Of a stretch of DNA of 64,000 bases, positions 12,353 to 20,510 are shown piece after piece; the first letter of the stretch is position 1; each line of letters opens with the position of its first letter. Under the pieces are notes generated by a model. It saw only the letters and a list, made by a program, of their open reading frames with translations, did no database searches and was not told where the DNA came from. Where the stretch lies: positions 320,346-384,345 of the forward strand of contig JBBDXT010000007.1 of assembly GCA_040902225.1 (NCBI GenBank), given 5' to 3'. The position numbers and the translations under genes are program-made. Source of the stretch: Chloroflexota bacterium. Its GTDB lineage: Bacteria > Chloroflexota > Limnocylindria > QHBO01.

Positions 12353-13119
12353 CCGTCGCCGCGCCGGCCTCGATCGCGGCAGGAGCCGATGTCGAGGCCG
12401 GGCCCATCGCAGCGGCCAGCCGCCGTGCGCTGGCCTTCGCCGATTTCCACATCCACACGCGATACAGCAGGGATTCGCTCCTCACCGAGGATCGCCTTAT
12501 CCGCCTCGCCATGGAGCGCGGCCTGACGCACATCGCCGTCACCAACCACAACAACGTCGAGGGCGCGATCGCCGTCAGGGATCGGGTGCTGGCGCAGGGG
12601 TTCGAGGACCGGCTGCACATCGTGCTCGGGGAGGAGGTCTCAACCGCCGACGGCGAGGTGGTGGGGATCTTTCTGACCAGCACGATCGCGCCGGGCTCGA
12701 CGGCCGAGGAGACGGCCGACGAGATCCACGCGCAGGGTGGATTGGTGTCGATCCCACATCCCTACGACCCCTTCCGCCGGTCGCACATCCGGGAGGCTCC
12801 GCTGCTGCGGCTCGCCGACGCCGGAAAGATCGATGCGATCGAGGTCTTCAACAGCCGCGTCACCCTGGCCCGGCACAACGAGCAGGCTGCGGATCTCGCG
12901 GCTCGCTACGGGATCCCGGGGATCGCCTGCTCGGACGCCCATTCCGGGCTCGAGGTCGCGATGAGCTTCAACGCGCTGCCCGCCTTTGAGACCGCCGACG
13001 AGCTGCGAGTCGCGCTGCGCGAGAACGAATGGCACGGCACTCGCTCTACCAAGCTGATCCACGCCACGACGCGCTGGGCGGTCTGGTCGAAGGCCCTGCG
13101 CAAACGGCTTGGGCGTTGA
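12349..13119 (+). CDS. PHP-domain metal-dependent phosphoesterase
   Basis: A 256-residue protein starting at GTG 12349, coupled to mreB. PHP motifs are in order: [11 protein letters not shown] (motif I), [10 protein letters not shown] (motif II), a Glu in the GEEVSTADG strand, IPHPYDPF (motif III) and ACSDAHS (motif IV). These histidines and acids bind the metal cluster of a phosphoesterase. The first 25 residues are low-complexity and Ala-rich. The substrate is unknown; related stand-alone PHP proteins include polyphosphate-ester and nucleotide phosphatases. Confidence 0.85.
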   Translation: MTVAAPASIAAGADVEAGPIAAASRRALAFADFHIHTRYSRDSLLTEDRLIRLAMERGLTHIAVTNHNNVEGAIAVRDRVLAQGFEDRLHIVLGEEVSTADGEVVGIFLTSTIAPGSTAEETADEIHAQGGLVSIPHPYDPFRRSHIREAPLLRLADAGKIDAIEVFNSRVTLARHNEQAADLAARYGIPGIACSDAHSGLEVAMSFNALPAFETADELRVALRENEWHGTRSTKLIHATTRWAVWSKALRKRLGR

Positions 13120-14231
13120 GCGGCGAGGGCCACCAGGCTGGCCAACGCGAGCACGGCCACTCGCTGTACGAGCCGGGCGAATTCCTTGGCGCACCCCCCG
13201 AGGAGGCGATCCCCGAGCGCGAGGTAAGCCTGGCGCGGCGCTTCCTCAACCTGCGGACGATCGGCTCGATCGTCTTCGGCGTGGCGATGCTGGTCCTCCT
13301 CTTCAGGGTGGTCCTGAACATCGACCTCGGGGAGACCTGGAGCCAGATCTCCTCCGCGAACCCGCTCTTCCTGCTGCTGGCGACGCTGGCCTATTACGCG
13401 ACATTCCCGCTGCGAGGGCTCCGCTGGCGCTTCGTCCTCGGTCGCGTGGGGACGCACATCGGGCGGCGGGATGCCACCGAGATCCTGTTTCTCAGCTGGT
13501 TCGTGAACTGCCTCGTGCCGGCGAAGCTGGGCGACCTGTACCGCGCATATCTGCTGAAGGGCAACTACGGCGGCTCCATCTCGCGCACGGTCGGCACGAT
13601 CTTCATCGAGCGGATTGCCGATATCGTGGTCATCTTCACGCTCGCCCTGGCGGCGGGCTTCTGGAGCTTCCGAGGGCGTTCGCGGCCCGAGATCGATGCG
13701 CTCTTCCTGGCCGGCTTCGCAGTGGCGGCGATCCTGGTCGTGCTGGTGATCGGCCTGAACTACTTCGGGGGGCACCTGACGCGCTTCCTCCCGGAGCGCG
13801 TGGCCGACCTCTACCAGCGCTTCCACGAGGGGAGCACCGGTGCCCTCACCGTCCGCAGCGTGCCGGTGATCGGCGCCCTGACCACGGTGATCTGGCTCTT
13901 CGAAGGGCTGCGCCTGTTCTTCGTGATCCGCGCCCTGGAGCTCCCTGACGCGAACCTGGGGATCAGCGCGTCGCTCTTCGTGGCGCTCGCCGGATCACTC
14001 CTGACGGCCATCCCGCTCACCCCTGCCGGTGTCGGCTTCGTGGAGGCCGGGATCGTCGGCCTGCTGACGCTGTACGGCGTGGTCGGCGAGCCCGCGGTGG
14101 CGGTCGCGCTCACGGATCGGGCCATCAGCATCCTGACCGTGATCCTGCTCGGCGGCATCCTGTACGCCTTCTCCGCAAAGGTCCGCCGTGCGCACGCCGG
14201 CAGCTCCGGTGCGGAGGCCGCACGAGCCTGA
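13116..14231 (+). CDS. Lysylphosphatidylglycerol synthase TM region / UPF0104-type membrane protein
   Basis: The start chosen is TTG 13116, overlapping the PHP stop (TTGA); an upstream frame to 13029 exists but would overlap more. The 371-residue protein has a polar N-terminal stretch of about 45 residues and then about eight membrane helices. Family landmarks include RGLRWRFVLG, LSWFVNCLVPAKLGDLYRAYLL, TIFIERIADI and the C-terminal PLTPAGVGFVEAGIVGLL. Members of this flippase-like family lack the soluble synthase domain, and their cargo is usually unknown. Operon context with cell-wall genes suggests a lipid or glycolipid role. Confidence 0.85.
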   Translation: MSGEGHQAGQREHGHSLYEPGEFLGAPPEEAIPEREVSLARRFLNLRTIGSIVFGVAMLVLLFRVVLNIDLGETWSQISSANPLFLLLATLAYYATFPLRGLRWRFVLGRVGTHIGRRDATEILFLSWFVNCLVPAKLGDLYRAYLLKGNYGGSISRTVGTIFIERIADIVVIFTLALAAGFWSFRGRSRPEIDALFLAGFAVAAILVVLVIGLNYFGGHLTRFLPERVADLYQRFHEGSTGALTVRSVPVIGALTTVIWLFEGLRLFFVIRALELPDANLGISASLFVALAGSLLTAIPLTPAGVGFVEAGIVGLLTLYGVVGEPAVAVALTDRAISILTVILLGGILYAFSAKVRRAHAGSSGAEAARA

Positions 14232-14369
14232 CGCCGGAACCGCATGCCGCATGCGGTCGGTACCTTTCTCCCATTGAGAGACTACCCCGCCACTGCGATT
14301 CTGCGGTTGCTCGCACGCACCACTTGGGCGATTCATGTCCGGGTGGGCGACGGCATAGGACGAAGGCGC

Positions 14370-14786
14370 ATGACGCTCCAGACTCCGCGGTCGTTCAACA
14401 GCTGGCTGCGAGGCCAGCTGAAGGAAAAGAAGATGAGCCAGCGCCAGCTGGCCCTGCAGTCGGGGGTCGATCACTCGACCATCTCCCGGCTCATCAAGGG
14501 CGACCGGATGCCGTCGCTGGGCACTGCCACCAAGCTGGCCCGCGGCCTGCGCGAGATCCGGGAGGAGTCCGACGGCCCCGCCTATTTCGCAACGCAGGGC
14601 GCCCGGCAGCTGCAGCCCACGGCGAGGGTCGAGTATGCGCTGCGCGGGGACGATCTCCTCTCGGAGGCCGATGTTCGCGGCCTGATGCAGACCTACATCG
14701 CGCTCCGAGGACGGCGGCTGCGAGACGACACGAACGGTGCAGAGCCCGACCTCGCCAACGGCAACGGGAACGGCTACCGCACCTAG
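14370..14786 (+). CDS. XRE-family helix-turn-helix regulator
   Basis: The start chosen is ATG 14370, after AGGACGAAGG; longer readings to 14244 add an atypical stretch. The 138-residue protein has a Cro/cI-type HTH at about residues 8-62 (SWLRGQLKEKKMSQRQLALQ, then GVDHSTISRLIKGDRMPSLGTA). The C-terminal half has no recognised domain and ends in an Asn/Gly-rich tail. It stands alone, with 138 bases upstream that include a GCATGCCGCATGC direct repeat at about 14242, which could be an autoregulatory site. Target genes are unknown. Confidence 0.85.
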   Translation: MTLQTPRSFNSWLRGQLKEKKMSQRQLALQSGVDHSTISRLIKGDRMPSLGTATKLARGLREIREESDGPAYFATQGARQLQPTARVEYALRGDDLLSEADVRGLMQTYIALRGRRLRDDTNGAEPDLANGNGNGYRT

Positions 14787-15024
14787 GTGTCCTCGGCTGG
14801 GACCTGGCGACAGAGGTGCTACCTCTCGCCTACGGAGAATCCCCCGGCGAAACGGGGGTGAGGGGACCTGGCACATGCGGAATTCGCGCCCAGAGAGAAG
14901 TAGCCGTGGTCGGGGCGGCTGCGCGGCGCGTTCTTCCCCGTCGTTGAGAAATAGCTGCCTGTGGGTCCGGTGCGAGCCCATCACGCCCACCGTCGTCAAC
15001 GAAGCCATTCGGAGCCACATCTAG
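14783..15024. other. Structured intergenic region; possible noncoding RNA or bidirectional terminator
   Basis: No gene is supported in this gap of about 235 bases between converging genes, yet it is rich in potential stems. CTAGGTGT (14783-14790) can pair with ACATCTAG (15017-15024) as a closing stem. Inside are GGCG-AC-AGAGGT-GCT-ACCTCT-CGCC, CCCCCG-GCGAAA-CGGGGG, AGCCG/CGGCT, TCGTTGA/TCAACGA and GTGGG/CCCAC. I could not match it to 6S RNA, SRP RNA, tmRNA, RNase P or a riboswitch by eye. It could simply terminate both neighbours. Confidence 0.4.
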
Positions 15025-16007
15025 CTCCTGCCGGCTCCTCGCGTCGATGCTCGAGAGGTCCTAAAGGCCCGGGCCGGAAGGACCGCGAGCGTGTCCGCAC
15101 CCCCATAGAGCAGCCAGCTGCGGCGCATGTTGACCGCGTCGAAGCCCTCGTCCACACCAGGGGTCTCCATCACCAGGGCCGTTCGCCCGGGCAGGCGCGG
15201 ATCGCGCAGGAAGGCCGCCAGGCCGGCCGCTCCGATCCTCCCCGCCCCGATGTGCTCGTGGCGGTCCCCGCGTGACCCCAGCTGCGATCGCGAGTCGTTC
15301 AGGTGAACCAGCGCCAGCCGATCGAGCCCGATCAGCTGATCGAATCGATCGAGCACCGCGGTGGCACCGCTCGCCGTCGAGATGTCGTACCCGGCGCCCC
15401 ACAGGTGCGCCGTGTCTAGGCAGAAAACCAACTGTCGGCCTTCGCCGGCCGTCACGGCGTCCAGGATGGCGGCCAGCTCCTCGAGCGTGTCCCCAAGGGT
15501 GTCGCCGCCGCCCGCGGAGTTCTCGAGCACGAGCCGTACCCCCGCGGGCGAGCCGGCCAGCACCTCGGAGACACTGGCGGCCAGGCGCGCGACGCCGCGC
15601 CCTCGCCCGTCGCCACGATGGGATCCGATATGCGTGTTCACGAGCGTCGCGCCATAGGCTGGAGCGCGCTGCATCTCGTACTTGAGGCCTTCGACCGACT
15701 GGCGCGCAAAGGGCTGGGCCGATCCGGCCAGGTTGATCAGGTAGCTGGCGTGAATGGCGACCGGAGCGATCCCCTCACGAGCGCAGAAGGCGACGAATGC
15801 GGCGGCATCGGCTGGTGGTTCGGGGCGGCGGCGCCACGCGGTCGGGTTGTCGCTGAAGATCTGGAGGGCGGTCGCCCCGATCTGTCGTGCCCGGCGCGCG
15901 GCCTTCAGCAGGCCGCCGGCGACCCCCAGGTGGATCCCGACGCGCGGTGCTTCGGCCGGCCACGTGAGACGGCGGCGCGGCTGGCGTCGTGCTAGGGTGC
16001 CGGCCAT
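15021..16007 (-). CDS. nfo: Deoxyribonuclease IV (AP endonuclease, Nfo family)
   Basis: Cuts DNA 5' of abasic sites in base-excision repair. The 328-residue reading from ATG 16007 forms a TIM barrel with zinc-ligand motifs of the family: VNTHIGSHRGDG, LVLENSAGGG, FCLDTAHLWGAGYD, LVHLNDS followed by GSRGDRHEHIGAG, and ALVMETPG. The real start is uncertain: ATG 16007 has no ribosome site, and it shares the CCATGG palindrome with the start of the divergent small gene. The first 20 or so residues are Arg-rich and outside the barrel. Confidence 0.92.
   Translation of the reverse strand: MAGTLARRQPRRRLTWPAEAPRVGIHLGVAGGLLKAARRARQIGATALQIFSDNPTAWRRRPEPPADAAAFVAFCAREGIAPVAIHASYLINLAGSAQPFARQSVEGLKYEMQRAPAYGATLVNTHIGSHRGDGRGRGVARLAASVSEVLAGSPAGVRLVLENSAGGGDTLGDTLEELAAILDAVTAGEGRQLVFCLDTAHLWGAGYDISTASGATAVLDRFDQLIGLDRLALVHLNDSRSQLGSRGDRHEHIGAGRIGAAGLAAFLRDPRLPGRTALVMETPGVDEGFDAVNMRRSWLLYGGADTLAVLPARAFRTSRASTRGAGRS
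15993..15998 (+). promoter_or_regulatory. -10 box for a probably leaderless transcript of the 40-residue gene
   Basis: TAGGGT ends 7 bases before ATG 16006, the spacing expected when transcription starts at or next to the start codon. There is no ribosome site and no clear -35 box. Confidence 0.45.
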
Positions 16008-16128
16008 GGAGCCCGAACCCGGGGCGCCGCGACGCCTCGACCTGATGGCGATCGCGCTGCTCGTCTTCTTCGTCTCGGTGATGGCGATCGTCGCCGCGCT
16101 GCTGATCCTGCCCACGCTGACGGGCTGA
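16006..16128 (+). CDS. 40-residue single-span membrane peptide
   Basis: A small protein with a polar, Pro-rich N-terminus of 12 residues and one long hydrophobic helix (about residues 13-36, MAIALLVFFVSVMAIVAALL). No family is recognised. Support comes from the coherent membrane helix and a TANNNT box at leaderless spacing upstream. Its start codon overlaps that of nfo on the other strand. It converges on hpf, with a small CGGGC-TGAC-GCCCG hairpin in between. Confidence 0.5.
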   Translation: MEPEPGAPRRLDLMAIALLVFFVSVMAIVAALLILPTLTG

Positions 16129-16143
16129 CGCCCGCCAAGCCCC

Positions 16144-16731
16144 TCAGCTGGCCCTCCCGGAGCGCTCGACCACCGGATCGATCATGCCGTAGGCGCCGTC
16201 GCCACGGCGGTAGACCACCCCGATGCGATCAGTCTCCGCGTTGAGGAAGACAAAGAAGGCATGGCCAAGCTCGTCCATGCGCAGGATGGCGTCCTCCTCG
16301 AACATCGGCGTCATGTCGTAGCGCTTGATCTCGACCACGCGGGGCACGCCGGATGCCTCTGCATCGGCTTCGCCAGCAGGCGTCTCCGAAGGGTTGGATC
16401 GGCCCTGCAGGCCCTCCTCCGCGCGATCACGGACACTCCGCGGGCGTTCGCGGGCGCGGACCACCTGTCGCTCGAGTCGATCGACCAGGCTGTCGAGTGC
16501 CGCGCTCATGCTCGGGCCGGCGCCGACGGAGCGGATGACCGTCCCGTTGTTGACGAGGCTCACCTCGGCCACGTGGGAGGTTTCCGCGGCACGCGAGGCG
16601 TGGACGAGCAGCTCCACGGTGGCATCGGCGTCCGGGTGCGTGATCCGCTCAAGGCGATGCAGCTTGCGGTCGATCTGGGCGCGCAACTCGTCCGTCAGCT
16701 CGAGGTTGCGCGAGTTCACGGTGGTCCTCAT
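16144..16731 (-). CDS. hpf: Ribosome hibernation promoting factor, long form
   Basis: Binds the small ribosomal subunit and, in the long form, makes inactive 100S dimers in resting cells. It has 195 residues from ATG 16731, preceded by a GGAGGA ribosome site. Residues 1-100 are the S30AE domain (beginning MRTTVNSRNLELTDELRAQI); a Glu/Arg-rich linker follows; residues 135-190 are the dimerisation domain (VEIKRYDMTPMFEEDA, then GVVYRRGDGAYGMIDP). A TACCGT -10-like element lies about 35 bases upstream, so it may have its own promoter in addition to comF read-through. Confidence 0.94.
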   Translation of the reverse strand: MRTTVNSRNLELTDELRAQIDRKLHRLERITHPDADATVELLVHASRAAETSHVAEVSLVNNGTVIRSVGAGPSMSAALDSLVDRLERQVVRARERPRSVRDRAEEGLQGRSNPSETPAGEADAEASGVPRVVEIKRYDMTPMFEEDAILRMDELGHAFFVFLNAETDRIGVVYRRGDGAYGMIDPVVERSGRAS

Positions 16732-16789
16732 CTCGGGTCCTCCGTTCTGATGACCACTACGGTAGCACCAGCGCCACGAGGACTCCGGA

Positions 16790-17440
16790 TCAGACCTCCC
16801 GGGCGACCGCGAAGCCGTAGACCGAGGACGCTCCCGCGTCGCGGAGGACCTGCGCGCAGGACTCCAGGGTCGCCGAGGTCGTGAGGATGTCGTCGACCAG
16901 GATGAGGTGCGGCGGAGTCCGATCCCCATCGCGCAGCGCGAACGCGCCCCGCAGGTTGTGCAGTCGAGCCGCCTTCCCCAGGCCGTGCTGGCGGGCGGTG
17001 GCCCTGCGGCGTTCGAGGATATCGAGCACGGGCAGCCCGGCCTCGGCGCCCAGCGCATCGGCGAGAAGAGCTGCCTGGTTGTAGCCACGCTGGCGCAGGC
17101 GCGCCTCGTGGACCGGCACCGGGACGAGCGGAAGCGGCCCGCAGACCCGCGTCAGGGCCTCCAGGGCGGGCGCTGCGGCCTGTGCCAGCGGAACAGCAAT
17201 GCTGCCACTGCCACCGTACTTGAGCCGCTGCAGGGCCCGTCGCAGAGTTCCGCCATGCACGAATGCCGTTTTCGCCAGCTCGAGCGCGTCGCCAACCAGC
17301 GTCCCGGGATCCGATGCCACGAACCGGTCGTCGGGCGTGGACGCCGCGCGAAACCGCCTCACGCAGTCGTTGCACACGAGGTGGCCGAATCGGCCGCAGC
17401 CCGCGCACGCCGGCGGGAGGAGCAGGTCCAGCAGGCGCAT
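16790..17440 (-). CDS. ComF-family phosphoribosyltransferase-like protein
   Basis: A 216-residue protein with an N-terminal zinc ribbon (C12, C15, C23, C26) and a C-terminal phosphoribosyltransferase fold carrying the PRPP motif LILVDDILTTSAT. In Bacillus and Haemophilus, ComF proteins are needed for uptake of transforming DNA. The comF-hpf gene order is also seen in Bacillus. No other competence gene is in view, so a role in transformation here is only inferred. Confidence 0.9.
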   Translation of the reverse strand: MRLLDLLLPPACAGCGRFGHLVCNDCVRRFRAASTPDDRFVASDPGTLVGDALELAKTAFVHGGTLRRALQRLKYGGSGSIAVPLAQAAAPALEALTRVCGPLPLVPVPVHEARLRQRGYNQAALLADALGAEAGLPVLDILERRRATARQHGLGKAARLHNLRGAFALRDGDRTPPHLILVDDILTTSATLESCAQVLRDAGASSVYGFAVAREV

Positions 17441-17551
17441 TCGGACAGCCTGCCCGGTGGAGCTGTACCGGCCGCTTAGCTGCCGCTTACGTCGAACCGC
17501 AGTCCGGCGTGGCTGGACCGCGGTTGAGCGGAGCGGAAGATGACCGGGGAG

Positions 17552-19042
17552 CTACTCGATCAGGCCGTAGTCGAGCAGCTTCGGGAACATGTCCGCGCTG
17601 TAGCGGAAGTGGAAGCTGGAGTTGCCGTACAGCTCCAGGTCCCAGGTGATGAACTGCAGGGTCAGGTCGACGGTGTCGCCGCCGGACCCACCTGAGTTGC
17701 CACCCATCTGCACCTTGGCAGATGGGGCGTAGACCGTGCCGGCCATGAACACGTTGCCGCCACCGCTCAGCGCCATCACCGGCTGCACGTAGCTGCTGGT
17801 CGGGACCGGCGCGGCCGACTGCCAGATGAGCAGGTGCCGGTATGTCTCGTTGTGGTAGGGGGTTCCATCCGCCAGCACGGTGCTGTCGGCGGCGGGATCG
17901 GGGTTGTAGGAGCGGACCTTGAAGGTGGCCTGAGCGCCGATCGATACACTCTTCATCGCGAAGGCGCCGTTGCCAGTCGTGCCCGTGTTGTAGAGCAGGA
18001 TGCCGCAGTTGGATGCCACGCAATCGGTCGCCCAGGTTGCGTCGGTCGTGTTGCTCTTGCTGGCGGGCAGCGCGTATACCTTCTGGCCAGCGCCAATCTC
18101 GAAGCCGCCACCGTCCATCACGTAGATCCCCGGGTGCAGGTACGCGATTGATTGGTTCTTGAGCTGGATGCCGCCCTTGTAGACGCCGGGCTCCAGGACG
18201 ACGGTCGAGCTGCTCTGGCCCTGGCCGATCACGAGCTTGTTGTTGGACTGGACCTTCAGGGAGCTGATCGGCGGAGCCGCCAGCCAGGCAAGAGGATCGG
18301 CCTTCACCGACTGATGCTCGAGGGGGGCGGGGGTGATGGTCAGGGCCTGCGGCTTGTACTCGCCGACGATCCGAATCGGGACGCCAGCGCCCATCGTCAA
18401 CGAGGCGGAGTTCCCGTTCGTCGAGAAGGCGCCGCCGTTGACGGCGGTGCACGAGGAGTCGATGTAGATCGCGCTGTCGAACTGTACCGTCGGCCCACCC
18501 GAGAGCAGGAATGAGGGGCATCCGCGCTGGTTGTTCGGCCAGGTCAGGTCCGAAGGGTTGAGCATAACCACCGAGTAGTTGTTTTTGATGTTGTCGCCAT
18601 TGACCGCCGAGCTGTCGGTCGCCACCGAGAGTGGCCCGCCGCCGAAGATCGATCCGAAGAAGGTCGGCGAGTCGTCGTCAAGGCGGACCTTGACGCCCTG
18701 GTTGAGCATCAAGGGATCGGCAACACAGGTGACCACCACGTTGCCCTGCGGGTAGTTGGGCAGGTTGGCCGCAACGCTGGCCTTGGCCGCGGTCGTCACC
18801 GCCGCTACCGGTGCGCCCGGAGGCGGGCCGTTGCTGGCGCTGCACTGCTTCGGCGAGAGTCCCTGGATCACATTCGCGCCGGCAAGGGCGGCGGCGTCGG
18901 AGGCGTCCTGCATCTGGCGCCGCAGCACGAGGGCGCGTGCGCCGTCGAAGAGCAGGGCCAGCATCATGATGATGCCGATGAACGCGAAGGCGAAGATGAT
19001 CAGGACCTGGCCGGACTCGTTGGAATGCTTGCGTCGCAACAT
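17552..19042 (-). CDS. TadG-like pilus assembly protein
   Basis: A 496-residue protein with an N-terminal membrane anchor typical of TadE/TadG minor pilins (SGQVLIIFAFAFIGIIMML), followed by DGARALVLRRQMQDASDAAALAGAN, the hallmark of TadG-like proteins. The rest is a long Gly/Ser/Thr/Asn-rich extracytoplasmic domain without a recognised fold. Unlike the two TadE proteins upstream, it lacks the Glu at +5 of a processed pseudopilin. Its start shares a base with the preceding tadE stop. It may sit at the pilus base or tip. Confidence 0.85.
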   Translation of the reverse strand: MLRRKHSNESGQVLIIFAFAFIGIIMMLALLFDGARALVLRRQMQDASDAAALAGANVIQGLSPKQCSASNGPPPGAPVAAVTTAAKASVAANLPNYPQGNVVVTCVADPLMLNQGVKVRLDDDSPTFFGSIFGGGPLSVATDSSAVNGDNIKNNYSVVMLNPSDLTWPNNQRGCPSFLLSGGPTVQFDSAIYIDSSCTAVNGGAFSTNGNSASLTMGAGVPIRIVGEYKPQALTITPAPLEHQSVKADPLAWLAAPPISSLKVQSNNKLVIGQGQSSSTVVLEPGVYKGGIQLKNQSIAYLHPGIYVMDGGGFEIGAGQKVYALPASKSNTTDATWATDCVASNCGILLYNTGTTGNGAFAMKSVSIGAQATFKVRSYNPDPAADSTVLADGTPYHNETYRHLLIWQSAAPVPTSSYVQPVMALSGGGNVFMAGTVYAPSAKVQMGGNSGGSGGDTVDLTLQFITWDLELYGNSSFHFRYSADMFPKLLDYGLIE

Positions 19043-19554
19043 CAGTGATTCACCAACATGGTTGAGGTGGACGAGAGGTCGAATCCGGAGAACCCGACGA
19101 GCGATGGGAGCGAGAGGCCGACCGTCGAGGTGACCGTCACCATCACCTGCGTTCCCCTTGCGTTGTTGGGCACCGGGTTGCTCACCTCATCGACGTCGCC
19201 CGTGCACGAGGTCACGACGCCGTAGCAGACCGAGACGGTGACATTGGCGCTCGTGCCGGCGGCCCACTTGTGGGCGACGTCCTTGATCGACTGCCTCGAG
19301 GGAGAGGGGTACGGGCAGCTGGCGTCGGCGGCCGGTATCTCCGTGCCGGGTGCGGCGGGACCGACCGGGCACGTTGACTTTTCGCCGTGCACGATGGCGT
19401 AGCGGGCCGCCTCGCGGGCCGCGGTGGCGATTGTGTCGTTCACCCAGATCACCCGGCCCAGGTCGAAGATGCCGACCAGCAGCAAGATGAAGACGGGGAA
19501 GATCAGGGCGAACTCGACCATCGCCTGGCCGCGTGGCTTGGAGCGTCTGGTCAT
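19042..19554 (-). CDS. TadE-like pseudopilin
   Basis: A 170-residue minor pilin with a basic N-terminus, then RGQAMVEFALIFPVFILLLVGIF: cleavage after Gly would leave Gln at +1 and Glu at +5, as in TadE pseudopilins. The extracytoplasmic part has four cysteines. It overlaps the upstream tadE paralogue by ATGA and the downstream tadG by one base, so the three are one translational unit. Confidence 0.88.
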   Translation of the reverse strand: MTRRSKPRGQAMVEFALIFPVFILLLVGIFDLGRVIWVNDTIATAAREAARYAIVHGEKSTCPVGPAAPGTEIPAADASCPYPSPSRQSIKDVAHKWAAGTSANVTVSVCYGVVTSCTGDVDEVSNPVPNNARGTQVMVTVTSTVGLSLPSLVGFSGFDLSSTSTMLVNH

Positions 19555-20051
19555 CGGTTGCGCACTACCGCGTAGTGGGCGTCCGCGGTCAGCGTCCAGC
19601 CGTCGTGCGGCATGAGCGGGTAGGGGAAGAGCGTATTGAAGGGCAGCGTCACCTGGACGTGGACGGTGGCGATCGGGTTTGCGGCCGACGCTCCGGTCTG
19701 GGAGGTGCTGACCGTGAAGGACGGGACCGTCGTGACCGGGGAGGTGCAGTTCTTGATGGCGTTGGCGCCGTTGCCCGGGGTGAAGCCAGGAGCGTCCTGG
19801 GATTCCTGGCAGACGACCTCCTTCGCGTCGGCAAGGGCGAGGGCGGCATCGGTGTCCGCGGGGTTGGTGGCAACGTACTCGGCCGCGTTGCGGGCCGCTG
19901 ACTCGATGGTCAGCCAGGCCTGATAGGCGCGCGCCATGTCGGTCGCTCCGCCGGCAAAGGCGATGAGGAACGGCAGGATGAGCGCCATCTCGACGAGGGA
20001 TTGCCCTCGCCGCGAAAGGCCCGAGCGCCGGGTTCGAGATCGATTACGCAC
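19551..20051 (-). CDS. TadE-like pseudopilin, first of the tadE-tadE-tadG block
   Basis: A 166-residue minor pilin starting at GTG 20051. A strongly basic N-terminus leads into RRGQSLVEMALILPFLIAF, with Gly as the cleavage residue and Glu at +5. The exported portion ends in a short hydrophobic Tyr-Pro region. It lies 96 bases after the DUF192 gene; that gap has no convincing promoter, so transcription may continue from the upstream tad genes. Two TadE proteins of similar size suggest a heteromeric minor-pilin complex. Confidence 0.88.
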   Translation of the reverse strand: MRNRSRTRRSGLSRRGQSLVEMALILPFLIAFAGGATDMARAYQAWLTIESAARNAAEYVATNPADTDAALALADAKEVVCQESQDAPGFTPGNGANAIKNCTSPVTTVPSFTVSTSQTGASAANPIATVHVQVTLPFNTLFPYPLMPHDGWTLTADAHYAVVRNR

Positions 20052-20147
20052 GATTGCATCATCCCGACGCGACCTTGCCGGATGCCTTGCATGCCATCGG
20101 CATTCGGCTGCTCGAGGCGTAGTACCTTCGTCCCCGTCAGAACGTCG

Positions 20148-20510
20148 TCAGGCGAGGTCGGTGACCGCCAGCTGGTCGCCCGCCGTGGTGCCGCTGGCCG
20201 CCATCGCGCCGACTGGCAGCTCGATGCAGTCTCGGGCACCCCGAGCCCAGAGCACCACGCGCCAGGGGCGCAGGCCCGTCACGGTGCGGGTGACCGTGGC
20301 GTGCCGGTCGACGAAGGCCACGTCGATCGGGTAGCGCATGAAGAACATGTGGATCGACTGCGTGCGCTCGATCAGCAGCCCCTCGCCGCCCGACAGGCTC
20401 GGCGTGGCCAGGAGCCCCACCGTCCGATCACGGAGCGAGGCGGCGACGCGGCAGCGCTCGGCCACCGATGTGCCCCGGGTCAGGTTGTCGACGCGGACGT
20501 ATCGGCCCAT
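20148..20510 (-). CDS. DUF192 family protein
   Basis: A 120-residue protein matching DUF192: an early Arg-x-x-Gly-Leu-Leu segment, a central FFMRYPIDVAFVD and a C-terminal IELPVGAMAASG. Many members are secreted, but this one has no signal peptide. Its start overlaps the 3' end of the sensor-kinase gene by 31 bases. Function is unknown; small DUF192 genes recur within tad loci of Gram-positive bacteria, so a pilus-related role is possible. Confidence 0.85.
   Translation of the reverse strand: MGRYVRVDNLTRGTSVAERCRVAASLRDRTVGLLATPSLSGGEGLLIERTQSIHMFFMRYPIDVAFVDRHATVTRTVTGLRPWRVVLWARGARDCIELPVGAMAASGTTAGDQLAVTDLA

Noticed and set aside
14839-14862. CCCCCG-GCGAAA-CGGGGG as a stand-alone terminator
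   Set aside because: No T-tract follows on either strand and it is only one of several stems, so I treated it as part of the larger structured region.
14783-15024. Identification of the structured region as 6S RNA, SRP RNA, tmRNA, RNase P RNA or a cobalamin, TPP or c-di-AMP riboswitch
   Set aside because: None of the conserved cores of these RNAs could be found on either strand by eye.
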